This document shows, piece by piece, positions 34,703-43,940 of a stretch of DNA of 64,000 bases. The notes beneath the pieces are model-generated. The model did not search any database. It had not been told where the DNA came from and worked only from the letters and a program-made list of their open reading frames with translations. The position numbers and the translations under genes were made by a program. Origin of the DNA: 62-47 sp044463945. Its GTDB lineage: Bacteria; Pseudomonadota; Alphaproteobacteria; Rhizobiales; Xanthobacteraceae. The first letter of the stretch is position 1; each line of letters starts with the position of its first letter. The stretch lies in NCBI GenBank assembly GCA_044463945.1, contig JBIQLW010000013.1, forward strand, positions 26,175 through 90,174, given 5' to 3'.

Positions 34703-34826
34703 CCGTCATGGCCGGACACAGCCGTTCGAAGAACAGCGTCGCTTCGCTCGCCTATGTTCCGGCCATCCACGTCCTGGCTGAATCAGATAGAAGACGTGGA
34801 TGCCCGCGACCAGCGCGGGCATGACG
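34703..34826 (+). repeat. palindromic repeat between murG and murC
   Basis: 124-base element with inverted ends CGTCATG (34704) and CATGACG (34820-34826). It contains two hairpins: CCACGTC...GACGTGG and GCCCGCG...CGCGGGC. It does not match the MITE-like family; it is a third repeat type. It ends 22 bases before the murC start. Confidence 0.7.
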
Positions 34827-34847
34827 CAAACCAACAGGTTACAAACC

Positions 34848-36251
34848 ATGAGACTGCCGCGCGAGATCGGCCCCATCCACTTCGTCGGCATCGGCGGCAT
34901 CGGCATGAGCGGCATCGCCGAGGTGCTGAACAATCTCGGCTACACCGTGCAGGGCTCCGACGCCTCCGAAGGCGCCAACGTGGTGCGGCTGCGCGACAAG
35001 GGCATCAAGGTCACCGTCGGGCACAAGGCCGAGAACATCGCAGGCGCCGACGTGCTGGTGGTGTCCACCGCGATCAAGCGCGACAACCCGGAACTCTTGG
35101 CGGCGCGCGGGCGGCGCATCCCGGTGGTGCGGCGCGCCGAGATGCTGGCGGAACTGATGCGGCTGAAAAGCTGCGTCGCCATCGCCGGCACCCACGGCAA
35201 GACCACCACCACCTCGATGGTCGCGACGCTGCTCGACGCCGGCGACTTCGACCCTACCGTCATCAATGGCGGCATCATCAACGCCTACGGCACCAACGCG
35301 CGGCTCGGCACCGGCGACTGGATGGTGGTGGAGGCCGACGAGAGCGACGGCACCTTCCTCAAGCTGCCGGTCGATATCGCCATCGTCACCAATGTCGATC
35401 CCGAGCACCTCGATCACTTCAAGACCTTCGAGGCGGTGCAGGATGCGTTCCGCAACTTCGTCGAGAACGTGCCGTTCTACGGCTTCGCGGTGATGTGCAT
35501 CGATCATCCAGTGGTGCAGGCGCTGGTCGGCAAGATCGAGGATCGCCGCATCATCACCTACGGCGCCAATCCGCAGGCCGACGCGCTGCTGCTCGACCTC
35601 AAGGCCGAGAACGGCGGCTCCCGCTTCAACATCGCGTTCCGCGACCGCAAGGCCGGAACCGCGCACGAGATCACCGATCTGGTGCTGCCGATGCCGGGTC
35701 GCCACAATGCGCTGAACGCCACCGCGGCGGTGGCGGTGGCGCATCAGCTCGGCATCCCCGACGCCGTGATCCGCAAGGCGCTGGCCGGTTTCGGCGGCGT
35801 CAAGCGCCGCTTCACCCGCACCGGCACGTGGAACGGGGTGACGGTGGTCGACGACTACGGTCACCATCCGGTGGAGATCGCCGCGGTGCTGCGGGCGGCG
35901 CGCGATTCGACGCGGGGCAAGGTCATCGCCGTGGTGCAGCCGCATCGCTACACGCGCCTGCAAGCACTGTTCGAGGAGTTCTGCACCTGCTTCAACGACG
36001 CCGACACCGTGATCGTCGCCGATGTCTATCCGGCGGGCGAAGCGCCGATCCCCGGCGTCGATCGCGATGCGCTGGTGCTGGGCCTGCGCGCGCACGGCCA
36101 CCGCGAGGTGATCGCGCTGCCGGGCGCTGCGGCGCTGGCCGGCGTGGTTCGCGATACCGCCAGGGATGGCGACTACGTGGTGTGCCTCGGCGCCGGCAAC
36201 ATCACGCAATGGGCCTACGCGCTGCCGGGCGAGTTGCAGGTGCTGGGTTAG
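34848..36251 (+). CDS. murC: UDP-N-acetylmuramate--L-alanine ligase
   Basis: 467-residue Mur ligase, first amino-acid addition step of the pentapeptide. ATG 34848 gives MRLPREIGPIHFVGIGG, the usual start; an in-frame ATG at 34800 lies inside the repeat. Landmarks are GIGGIGMSGIAEVL (about 14-27), ATP loop AGTHGKTTTTSM (about 113-124), EADESDGTFL (about 162-171) and DDYGHHPVEI (about 337-346). The upstream gap holds a repeat and no good ribosome site. Confidence 0.96.
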   Translation: MRLPREIGPIHFVGIGGIGMSGIAEVLNNLGYTVQGSDASEGANVVRLRDKGIKVTVGHKAENIAGADVLVVSTAIKRDNPELLAARGRRIPVVRRAEMLAELMRLKSCVAIAGTHGKTTTTSMVATLLDAGDFDPTVINGGIINAYGTNARLGTGDWMVVEADESDGTFLKLPVDIAIVTNVDPEHLDHFKTFEAVQDAFRNFVENVPFYGFAVMCIDHPVVQALVGKIEDRRIITYGANPQADALLLDLKAENGGSRFNIAFRDRKAGTAHEITDLVLPMPGRHNALNATAAVAVAHQLGIPDAVIRKALAGFGGVKRRFTRTGTWNGVTVVDDYGHHPVEIAAVLRAARDSTRGKVIAVVQPHRYTRLQALFEEFCTCFNDADTVIVADVYPAGEAPIPGVDRDALVLGLRAHGHREVIALPGAAALAGVVRDTARDGDYVVCLGAGNITQWAYALPGELQVLG

Positions 36252-36281
36252 ATCGCGCGAACGACGCAAGGGAGAATGGGC

Positions 36282-36761
36282 ATGGCCGTTCTCAGCGACG
36301 AGACATGGCGCCGCCATGCCAATCCATGGAGTGTGTGGACGCGCTATGTGGCCTTTCCGTTGCTGGTCCTCGCGGCATGGAGCGCTCACTGGATCGGATG
36401 GTGGTCGCTGCTTCCTATCGCGACCGTGGTGCTTTGGCTGATCGTCAATCCGCGCGCGTTTCCGCCGCCGCGTTCAACCGACAACTGGGCTTCGAAAGCC
36501 GTGCTCGGCGAACGGATATGGACAGGAGTCAGGCGGCAGGATGTTCCGGTACGGCATCGCGCGGTGCCGCGTATCGCATCGGTAATTGCCATGGCTGCCA
36601 CGTTGTCGTTGCTATGGGGATTGTGGCAACGTGATGCCGCAGTGACCTTCTTGAGCGCGGCAATCGTCATGATCGCCAAAACGTGGTTTGTGGATCGGAT
36701 GGTCTGGCTGTTCGAAGATATGAAAGACTCCAACCCCGAATACCGATCCTGGCTTTACTGA
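36282..36761 (+). CDS. membrane protein of unknown function (DUF6653-like), coupled to murB
   Basis: 159 residues with about four hydrophobic segments, the first two at about 19-55 and two more near 100-140. ATG 36282 is preferred: AAGGGAG at 36268-36274 is seven bases upstream, whereas ATG 36276 is too close. The protein starts MAVLSDETWRRHANPWSVWT and has RAFPPPRSTDNWASKAVLGE, a pattern I associate with DUF6653 proteins, unchecked. Its stop overlaps the murB start (TGATG, 36759-36763), so murB translation is coupled to it. It is not a standard dcw gene and its base composition looks lower in GC than its neighbours. Confidence 0.7.
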   Translation: MAVLSDETWRRHANPWSVWTRYVAFPLLVLAAWSAHWIGWWSLLPIATVVLWLIVNPRAFPPPRSTDNWASKAVLGERIWTGVRRQDVPVRHRAVPRIASVIAMAATLSLLWGLWQRDAAVTFLSAAIVMIAKTWFVDRMVWLFEDMKDSNPEYRSWLY

Positions 36762-37681
36762 TGTTTGCAGATATCATTCCGGAACTGAAATCCGCGATAC
36801 CCGATCTGCGGGGGCGGCTGCTCGCCAACGAGCCGCTGGCCCCGCTGACATGGTTTCGCGTCGGCGGTCCGGCGCAGGTGTTGTTCACACCGGCGGACGA
36901 GGAAGACCTCGCCTATTTTCTCACACGGCTGCGCGCCGACATTCCCGTCTACTGCATCGGCGTCGGATCGAACCTGATCGTGCGCGACGGCGGAATGCCG
37001 GGCGTGGTGATCCGGCTGTCGCCGCGTGCGTTCGGTGCAACCCGTGTCGAGGGTGACATCGTTCACGCCGGCACTGCGGCGCTCGACAAGCGGGTGGCGG
37101 AAGCCGCCGCAGCGGCGGGTATCAGCGGCCTCGAATTTCTGTTCGGGATTCCCGGCAGCATCGGCGGCGCGCTACGCATGAATGCCGGCGCCAACGGCGG
37201 TGAGATCAAGGACATTCTCGTCGAGGCGACGGCAGTCGGCCGTGACGGCGCGCTGCGCCGTTTCGACAACGCGGCGATGGCCTTCAGCTATCGCAACAGC
37301 GGCGTCGACACCTCGTTCGTGTTCACCTCGGCGCGGTTTCGCGGCGCGCCGGCCGACGCCGAGGCGATCCGCGCGCGGATGCAGGCGGTGCAGACCCATC
37401 GCGAGACGGCGCAGCCGATCCGCGAGAAGACTGGCGGCTCGACCTTCAAGAACCCGCCCGGCCACAGCGCCTGGAAACTGATCGACGCCGCCGGCTGCCG
37501 CGGCCTGCGCGTCGGCGGCGCGCAGGTGTCGGAGATGCATTGCAACTTCCTCATTAACACCGGCGACGCCACGGCGCACGACATCGAGACGCTGGGCGAG
37601 ACGGTGCGCGCGCGGGTCAGGGCGCAGTCCGGCATCGACCTGCACTGGGAGATCAAGCGCGTCGGCGTCGCGCGAGGCTGA
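36761..37681 (+). CDS. murB: UDP-N-acetylenolpyruvoylglucosamine reductase
   Basis: 306-residue FAD enzyme reducing UDP-GlcNAc-enolpyruvate to UDP-MurNAc. FAD-binding landmarks are TWFRVGGPAQVLF (about 30-42), IGVGSNLIVRDGG (about 66-78) and FGIPGSIGGALRMNAGANGGE (about 127-147); the C-terminal catalytic region has GGSTFKNPPGHSAWKLID (about 226-243) with the proton-donor Ser. The start overlaps the stop of the preceding membrane-protein gene. A MITE-like repeat follows 48 bases after the stop, and the next gene is on the opposite strand. Confidence 0.96.
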   Translation: MFADIIPELKSAIPDLRGRLLANEPLAPLTWFRVGGPAQVLFTPADEEDLAYFLTRLRADIPVYCIGVGSNLIVRDGGMPGVVIRLSPRAFGATRVEGDIVHAGTAALDKRVAEAAAAAGISGLEFLFGIPGSIGGALRMNAGANGGEIKDILVEATAVGRDGALRRFDNAAMAFSYRNSGVDTSFVFTSARFRGAPADAEAIRARMQAVQTHRETAQPIREKTGGSTFKNPPGHSAWKLIDAAGCRGLRVGGAQVSEMHCNFLINTGDATAHDIETLGETVRARVRAQSGIDLHWEIKRVGVARG

Positions 37682-37728
37682 ACCCGCCGCCCTTCGAGGC
37701 TCGCGGCTTTGCCGCTCGCACCTCAGAG

Positions 37729-37893
37729 CCTGACCGGGAACGAAGCGCCATCGTCCGCGTTCGCGAAGGCGGACGATCCAGTAATCCGTGCGGACATTAA
37801 GAAAAATCTGATGGGATACGGAATACTGGATGCCCCGCCTTCGCGGAGTATGACGGCTTTCGTGTTGCGCATTCACCCGAAAAGCGAATTCAT
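37729..37893 (-). repeat. MITE-like intergenic repeat, copy 2 (inverted)
   Basis: Reverse complement of copies 1 and 3. It begins CCTGACCGGGAA at 37729 and carries the two hairpin arms (ATCGTCCGCG...CGGACGAT and CCCCGCCTTCGCGGAG). Its far end carries the CGCAACACGAAAGCC-type stretch (as reverse complement) also found in copy 3. Confidence 0.8.
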
Positions 37894-37924
37894 GCTCGCG
37901 CCTCGGGATGACGACGGATTAAGG

Positions 37925-38698
37925 TCAGTTACCTAAAGCGCCGATCGCGGCGATCGGTGTCGGCGGCACCTGGAAGGCGCCCGAGAACGGATATTCCTGC
38001 AACGCGATGAAGCCCAGCGCGATCACCGCCGCGGTGGCGAACACCGTCAGCGCCGCCATGAAAGCGCGCGGGCGTTCGAGATGAACGAGGCCGATGGCGA
38101 CCTGCGTAATCAGGCCGAGCACCATCACCACCAGCCATTTCATTTCGTCGGTGTGGTCGGCGGCGAGCGCCAGCCGCGCGTTGCGCAGCGTGCCGGCGCG
38201 CACCGTCGCATTCATCAGCGCGGAATGGACGACCTGTCCCGATGCCTTCGCCAGCCCCGGCTGACTGACCTCGCGCAGCAGATTGTCATAGGCCGCCGCC
38301 GTGCGGGGCGAGGGCTTTGCCGCGCTCATCGCCGGCCATTCGTCCGCGACGAGGGACGACACATAGGCATTGAGCGCGGCGCGGATGCTCTGCATGTCCG
38401 ACACCGACGCCACGCTCAGCGTGTGGATGTTGCGCAACTCGCCGGCTTCCGCCTGCACGGTCCGGGTCGCCTGACGGCCGCGTTCGCTGACGTCGTTGGC
38501 GAGAAAGCCGGCCAACAGCGCGAACAGGATGGCCACCGCGTTGAAGAATGGCGCGACGACGCCGTGAAGCGTATGAATCGGCCGTCGCGTCCGCGCACGG
38601 AAGGCGAGCGCCGCCAGCGCCACCACCGTGCCGAAATAGATCAGGCACAGCGACAGGAAGATTCCCGCCGGGGCCGTGTCGAGCCAGGCTCGGATCAT
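37925..38698 (-). CDS. DUF4239-like membrane protein, antisense within the dcw cluster
   Basis: 257 residues from ATG 38698 (MIRAWLDTAPAG). Four hydrophobic segments, two near the N terminus (about 13-33 and 50-66) and two near the C terminus (about 185-205 and 212-232), with a soluble middle; this is the DUF4239 (bestrophin-like) layout as I know it. It contains HTLHGVVAPFFNAVAILFAL (about 42-61). It is transcribed against all surrounding dcw genes and lies between murB and ddl, with a MITE-like repeat at its 3' end. It may be an insertion into the cluster. Confidence 0.7.
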   Translation of the reverse strand: MIRAWLDTAPAGIFLSLCLIYFGTVVALAALAFRARTRRPIHTLHGVVAPFFNAVAILFALLAGFLANDVSERGRQATRTVQAEAGELRNIHTLSVASVSDMQSIRAALNAYVSSLVADEWPAMSAAKPSPRTAAAYDNLLREVSQPGLAKASGQVVHSALMNATVRAGTLRNARLALAADHTDEMKWLVVMVLGLITQVAIGLVHLERPRAFMAALTVFATAAVIALGFIALQEYPFSGAFQVPPTPIAAIGALGN

Positions 38699-38838
38699 GC
38701 GCAATAATCCCTTTGCGTTTTTGTCGGCACTCCGGCCGCGAATCAGTTCCGATGGCGCGGCGACAATAGCGTGGCGCCGCTCATTTGGTGACCGGCGCAA
38801 ATCAGCGTAAGGAGGATTCTCCGCGAAGGAGGTGGCGA

Positions 38839-39765
38839 ATGAGCGGTGCGAAGCATGTGGCGGTGTTGCTCGGCGGCTGGTCGTCGGAGCGCGAGGTGAG
38901 CCTGCGTTCGGGCAAGGCGTGCGCCGATGCGCTGGAGCGGCGCGGCTATCGCGTCACCCGCATCGACGTCAAGCGCGATATCGCCACCGTGCTGGAGGCG
39001 TTGAAGCCCGATGCCGCGCTGATGATGCTGCACGGCCGGCCCGGCGAGGACGGCACCATTCAGGGCGTGCTGGAAACGCTCGGCATTCCCTACAGCCATT
39101 CCGGCGTACTGGCCTCGTCGCTGGCGATGCAGAAGGACCTCGCCAAGACGGTGCTGGCCGCGGCCGGGATCCCGGTGGCGAAGGGGCTCACCTTGTCGCG
39201 TGCCGAGGTCGCCAAGGGCCATGCGATGGAGCCGCCCTATGTCATCAAGCCGGTGGCGGACGGCTCCAGCGTCGGCGTCTTCATCGTCACCGAGGAGCAC
39301 GCCCACCCGCCGCAGGAGCTGTTTCGCGACGACTGGCCCCACGGCGATCAACTTCTGGTGGAAAAATACATCCCCGGCAAGGAACTGACCTGCGCGGTGG
39401 TCAAGGGCGAGGCGACCGGCGTGATCGAGATCGTGCCGCAGGTAAGGTTTTACGATTACGAGGCAAAGTATTCGCCGGGCGCGTCAAAACACATCCTGCC
39501 CGCATCAATTTTACCATTTGTTTACCAGGAAGTCCGAAGGTTAACGCTGGCGGCGCATGTTGCGCTCGGCTGTCGAGGCGTTAGCCGGGCGGATTTCCGC
39601 TTCGACGATCGCATCGCGGGAACGGGGGGCCTCATCTGCCTTGAGGTCAATACCCAGCCCGGCATGACCGAGACGTCACTTGTGCCGGAGCTCGCTGCAC
39701 ACGCGGGCACAACATTTGACGAGCTCGTGCAATGGATGGTGGAGGACGCCTCGCTCGGTCGGTGA
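38839..39765 (+). CDS. ddl: D-alanine--D-alanine ligase
   Basis: 308-residue ATP-grasp enzyme that makes D-Ala-D-Ala for MurF. ATG 38839 is preceded by AAGGAGG at 38826-38832. Landmarks are VAVLLGGWSSEREVSL (about 6-21), GEDGTIQGVLE (about 67-77), PYVIKPVADGSSVGV (about 132-146) and LEVNTQPGMTETSL (about 266-279). Codon use changes abruptly near nt 39435: the last third has TTA leucine codons and AT-rich runs (TCAATTTTACCATTTG) unlike the first two-thirds, which suggests a recombined allele. The stop overlaps ftsQ by 34 bases. Confidence 0.95.
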   Translation: MSGAKHVAVLLGGWSSEREVSLRSGKACADALERRGYRVTRIDVKRDIATVLEALKPDAALMMLHGRPGEDGTIQGVLETLGIPYSHSGVLASSLAMQKDLAKTVLAAAGIPVAKGLTLSRAEVAKGHAMEPPYVIKPVADGSSVGVFIVTEEHAHPPQELFRDDWPHGDQLLVEKYIPGKELTCAVVKGEATGVIEIVPQVRFYDYEAKYSPGASKHILPASILPFVYQEVRRLTLAAHVALGCRGVSRADFRFDDRIAGTGGLICLEVNTQPGMTETSLVPELAAHAGTTFDELVQWMVEDASLGR

Positions 39766-40733
39766 GACTGCCGAGGCCCCAAACTGATCTGAAGGCCGCC
39801 GCCCGTGGCGCGGTCATTCTGCTGCGCGAGCATGTGGGACGCATCATGCGGCGGCGGACGCCGCCGGCCGCGCCGCCGCTGCGGCCGGTGCCGTCGAGCC
39901 ATCACCCGCTGATCGTTTTCATCGAGCGCCATGTGCCGCGCCGCGCGGGCATCTACGCGACGCTCGTCATTCTGTGCGGCAGCGCCGCGCTGGGCGTGGT
40001 CAAGGGCGGCCATGTCGAGGAAGTCAACAGCGCGCTCAGCGATACCCGCAACGCGCTCGCCAATGCCGCCGGCTTTCGCATCACCACGGTCGCGATCAAC
40101 GGCCGCAAGCAGTTGACCCAGGACGAGATCCTGGCGATCGGCGGCGTCAACGGCCGCTCCTCGCTGTTGTTCCTCGACGCCGCCGAGGTGCGCGGCAAGC
40201 TGACGGCGAATCCGTGGATCGCCGACGCCACCGTGCTCAAGTTCTATCCCGACACGTTGCAGATCGATGTGACCGAGCGCTCGCCTTTCGCCCTGTGGCA
40301 GCAGGACGGCAAGGTGTCGGTGATCGCCGACGACGGCGCGGTGCTGGAGCCCTATGTCCCGAAGAAGTTCGCGGCGCTGCCGCTGGTGGTCGGCAAGGGC
40401 GCCGAAACCCGCGCGCGCGATTTCCTTGCGCTGCTCGACCGCTACCCGCAGATCAGGACGCAGATGCGCGCGGCGGTGTTCGTCGGCGAACGCCGCTGGA
40501 ATCTGCGGCTGAAGAACGGTCTCGATCTCCGCCTGCCGGAGCAGGATGTCGGTCTTGCGCTGGCGACGCTGTCGAAGTTCGACAAGGAGGACAGGCTGTT
40601 CACCCGTGACATCGTCGCGGTCGACGCGCGGCTGCCGGACCGGCTGATCGTCCGGCTGTCGGAAGACGCCGCCAAGGCACGCGACGAGATGTTCAAAGAG
40701 AAGAAGCCCAAACGCAAGGCCGGCGACGCATGA
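39732..40733 (+). CDS. ftsQ: cell division protein FtsQ
   Basis: 333-residue bitopic divisome protein. A basic cytoplasmic N terminus (about 1-70) precedes one transmembrane helix (AGIYATLVILCGSAALGVV, about 72-90), then a POTRA domain (FRITTVAINGRKQLTQDEIL, about 113-132) and the FtsQ beta domain. ATG 39732 lies inside ddl, a 34-base overlap; a later in-frame ATG at 39846 is possible but would shorten the cytoplasmic tail. Stop overlaps ftsA by four bases (ATGA). Confidence 0.94.
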   Translation: MDGGGRLARSVRLPRPQTDLKAAARGAVILLREHVGRIMRRRTPPAAPPLRPVPSSHHPLIVFIERHVPRRAGIYATLVILCGSAALGVVKGGHVEEVNSALSDTRNALANAAGFRITTVAINGRKQLTQDEILAIGGVNGRSSLLFLDAAEVRGKLTANPWIADATVLKFYPDTLQIDVTERSPFALWQQDGKVSVIADDGAVLEPYVPKKFAALPLVVGKGAETRARDFLALLDRYPQIRTQMRAAVFVGERRWNLRLKNGLDLRLPEQDVGLALATLSKFDKEDRLFTRDIVAVDARLPDRLIVRLSEDAAKARDEMFKEKKPKRKAGDA

Positions 40734-42052
40734 CGAGTCTCGATCGCCATCAGACGCCCAAGACGCGCCCGATGCCGCAGAACCGCACGGCATTGGTCGC
40801 CTCGCTCGATATCGGCACCAGCAAGATCGCCTGCATGATCGCGCGGCTGAAGCCGTGCGCGCCGAGCGAGGCGCTACGCGGCCGCACCCATGCGGTGGAA
40901 CTGATCGGCTACAGCCATATCCAGTCGCGCGGCGTCAAGGCCGGCGCGGTGGTGGACATGGCGGAATGCGAACACGCGGTGCGCCACGCGGTGGCGGAGG
41001 CCGAGCGCATGGCCAAGGTCCGTGTCGAATCGGTTCTGCTGTCGGTGTCGGCCGGTCGCTTGCAGGGCCAGTTGATCGAGGCGGCCTCCGATATCCGCGG
41101 CGGCTCGGTCGCCGCGGACGACGTCACCCGCATCACCGGCACCGGAATGCGTCACGCCACCGCGCCGGGCCGCACCGTGCTGCACGCGCTGCCGGTCGGC
41201 TACGCGCTCGACGGCGTCAAGGGCATTCGCGATCCGCGCGGCATGGTGGCACGCCAGTTCGGCGTCGATATGAACGTGGTGACCGCCGACGCCACCGTCG
41301 CCAAGAACGTCATGCTGGCGGTCGAGCGCTGCCATCTCAACGTCGAGGCCATGGTGGCGAGCCCCTATGCCTCGGGGCTCGCGGTATTGACCGACGACGA
41401 GGTCGATCTCGGCGCGGCGGTGGTCGAGATGGGCGCGGGCACCACGACGCTCGCGGTCTATTCCGGCGGCCGGTTCGTTCACGCCAACGGCTTTGCGGTC
41501 GGCGGGCAACACGTCACCATGGATCTTGCGCGCGGGCTTGGCGTCTGCATTGCGGATGCCGAGCGAATCAAGACGTTATATGGCACGGTGCTCACCGGCG
41601 GCTCGGACGCGCGCGAATTGATGTCGGTGCCGACGGCGGCGGAAGACGAGCAGGATTTTCCGCGCGTGGTGTCGCGCGCGACCATCGCCAACATCGTCCG
41701 GCAGCGTGTCGAGGAGATATTCGAAATGGTGCGCGACCGGCTGAAGGAATCGCCGTTTGCCGCCGAGCCCCGCGCCCGCATCGTGCTGAGCGGCGGCGCC
41801 TCGCAACTCACCGGCGTGCCGGAACTGGCGAGCCGCATCCTTGGCCGTTCGGTCCGCGTCGGCCGCCCGCTCGGGTTTGGCCGTCTGCCGAGCGAGGCCA
41901 AGGGGGCATCGTTCGCGGTGCCCTCGGGCCTTCTGGTCTACCCGCAATACGCTCACCTCGAATTTGTCGAGCCGCGCCATGTGCGGCCGCTCAAGACCGG
42001 AACCGGCGGCTATTTCGGCAAGGTCGGCCAATGGCTGCGGGAGGGCTTCTGA
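40730..42052 (+). CDS. ftsA: cell division protein FtsA
   Basis: 440-residue actin-like ATPase that tethers FtsZ to the membrane. Actin-fold motifs are ASLDIGTSKIACMIARL (about 24-40, phosphate 1), the SHS2/1C region around GYSHIQSRGVKAGAVVD (about 64-80), AAVVEMGAGTTTLAVY (about 229-244, phosphate 2) and IVLSGGASQLTGVPE (about 351-365, adenosine motif). The C terminus ends in an amphipathic segment (GKVGQWLREGF), the membrane-targeting helix. Coupled to ftsQ; ftsZ begins 93 bases later. Confidence 0.96.
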   Translation: MTSLDRHQTPKTRPMPQNRTALVASLDIGTSKIACMIARLKPCAPSEALRGRTHAVELIGYSHIQSRGVKAGAVVDMAECEHAVRHAVAEAERMAKVRVESVLLSVSAGRLQGQLIEAASDIRGGSVAADDVTRITGTGMRHATAPGRTVLHALPVGYALDGVKGIRDPRGMVARQFGVDMNVVTADATVAKNVMLAVERCHLNVEAMVASPYASGLAVLTDDEVDLGAAVVEMGAGTTTLAVYSGGRFVHANGFAVGGQHVTMDLARGLGVCIADAERIKTLYGTVLTGGSDARELMSVPTAAEDEQDFPRVVSRATIANIVRQRVEEIFEMVRDRLKESPFAAEPRARIVLSGGASQLTGVPELASRILGRSVRVGRPLGFGRLPSEAKGASFAVPSGLLVYPQYAHLEFVEPRHVRPLKTGTGGYFGKVGQWLREGF

Positions 42053-42145
42053 TGACCCTGTTCCACCCCGACCTCCATCCACTCCCGTGTCCGGCGTCGT
42101 GCCGGGGGCATTGCAAAATCAAGCGCGCGTAATCGAGAGGCAACC

Positions 42146-43912
42146 ATGACCATCAATCTGACACCCCCTGATGTTCGCGAGCTGAAGCCGCGGATCACCG
42201 TCTTCGGAGTCGGCGGCGCCGGCGGCAATGCCGTCAACAACATGATCACCGCCGGGCTGGAGGGGGTCGATTTCGTCGTCGCCAACACCGACGCGCAGGC
42301 GCTGTCGATGACCAAGGCCCAGCGCGTCATCCAGATGGGCACCGAGGTGACGCAGGGGCTCGGCGCGGGCTCGCAGCCCGACGTCGGCGCCGCCGCCGCG
42401 CAGGAGGTCATCGACGAGATCCGCGATCATCTGTCGGGCGCCAACATGGTGTTCGTCACCGCCGGCATGGGCGGCGGCACCGGCACCGGCGCGGCCCCGG
42501 TGATTGCGCGCACCGCGCGCGACCTCGGCATCCTGACGGTCGGTGTGGTCACCAAGCCGTTCCACTTTGAAGGCCAGCGTCGGATGCGCACCGCAGAATC
42601 CGGCATCGCCGAACTGCACAAGGTGGTGGACACGCTGCTCATCATCCCCAACCAGAACCTGTTCCGGGTGGCCAACGAGAAGACCACCTTCGCCGACGCC
42701 TTCGCGATGGCCGACCAGGTGCTGTATTCGGGCGTTGCCTGCATCACCGACCTGATGGTCAAGGAAGGGCTCATCAACCTCGACTTCGCCGACGTCCGCG
42801 CGGTGATGCGCGAGATGGGCAAGGCGATGATGGGCACCGGCGAAGCCTCCGGCGAGAAGCGGGCGCTCACCGCCGCCGAAGCGGCGATCGCCAATCCGCT
42901 GATCGACGATTCCTCGATGAAGGGCGCGCGCGGCCTGCTGATCTCCATCACCGGCGGCAAGGACATGACGCTGTTCGAGGTCGATGAAGCCGCGACGCGG
43001 ATTCGCGAGGAGGTCGATCCCGACGCCAACATCATCGTCGGCGCCACCTTCGACGAGGCGCTCGACGGCGTGATCCGGGTTTCGGTGGTCGCCACCGGCA
43101 TCGAGCAGGCAGCGCTGGCCCGCGCCGCGGCGCCTTCCGCCGCTGCCGCTCCCGCCGCGCAGGGCGCGTCGTCGTCCGACACCCGGCTGGCCGATCTCGC
43201 CGCGCGTCAGCGCGCCGCCGCCGCGGCCGCCGCTCCCCGCGCCGAGGCGCCGCGTCAGGCCGCGCCCGTCGCTCCGGCTCCCGGCCACGAGCGCGCGACG
43301 CTCGCCGCGGTCGAGGCCGCCGTTGCCGCCGAGCCGGCCCGGGCCGCCGCGCCCGCGCCGATCCAGCCGGCCTCCTACGGCGACGTGACGGTGCGCCCGA
43401 TCGCGCAGAAGCCGTCGCTGTTCCCGGAGCATGAACTTCCGCGCGCCGAGGCGCACGAGCCGCCGCCGGAAGCCTTCATCCCCAGGTCGGCCGAGCGCGT
43501 GCCGACCCGGACGCCGCGGATGCCGAAGTTCGAGGAACTGCCGATGCCGGCCCAGAACGAGATCCGTCAGGCCCGCGGCGATATCGATGAGGACCAGCCG
43601 CAGAAGGTGCGGCTCTCGCTCCTGCAACGGCTCGCCAATGTCGGGCTCGGCCGCCGCGACGAGGAGCACGAGCCGCCGATCGCCGCCCGCGCCTCGGGTC
43701 CGGCCATGGAGCAGATGCCGCCGCTGCCGGAGCGCAAGCCGCAGCGCAGCGTCGCCCAGCAGATGGCGGCCCACGAGCCGGTATCGGAATATGCCCAGCG
43801 CCGTGCCCCCCAGGGCCTCGACGTCCATGGCCGTCCGGCACCTGTGGCTCCGGCGCCACAGGGCGACGATCATCTTGATATCCCCGCATTTTTGCGGCGG
43901 CAGTCGAGCTGA
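42146..43912 (+). CDS. ftsZ: cell division protein FtsZ
   Basis: 588-residue tubulin-like GTPase that forms the Z ring. The GTPase core is about 1-320, with FGVGGAGGNAVNNM (about 21-34), the tubulin signature GGGTGTGAAP (about 110-119) and NVDFADV-like NLDFADVRAVM (about 210-220). The rest is an unusually long Ala/Pro/Arg-rich linker (about 325-570), typical of alphaproteobacteria, ending in the conserved C-terminal peptide DIPAFLRRQ that binds FtsA. GAGAGGCAACC precedes the ATG. A strong terminator follows. Confidence 0.97.
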   Translation: MTINLTPPDVRELKPRITVFGVGGAGGNAVNNMITAGLEGVDFVVANTDAQALSMTKAQRVIQMGTEVTQGLGAGSQPDVGAAAAQEVIDEIRDHLSGANMVFVTAGMGGGTGTGAAPVIARTARDLGILTVGVVTKPFHFEGQRRMRTAESGIAELHKVVDTLLIIPNQNLFRVANEKTTFADAFAMADQVLYSGVACITDLMVKEGLINLDFADVRAVMREMGKAMMGTGEASGEKRALTAAEAAIANPLIDDSSMKGARGLLISITGGKDMTLFEVDEAATRIREEVDPDANIIVGATFDEALDGVIRVSVVATGIEQAALARAAAPSAAAAPAAQGASSSDTRLADLAARQRAAAAAAAPRAEAPRQAAPVAPAPGHERATLAAVEAAVAAEPARAAAPAPIQPASYGDVTVRPIAQKPSLFPEHELPRAEAHEPPPEAFIPRSAERVPTRTPRMPKFEELPMPAQNEIRQARGDIDEDQPQKVRLSLLQRLANVGLGRRDEEHEPPIAARASGPAMEQMPPLPERKPQRSVAQQMAAHEPVSEYAQRRAPQGLDVHGRPAPVAPAPQGDDHLDIPAFLRRQSS

Positions 43913-43940
43913 CGAATTGTGACCAAGGTAAACGAATTGC

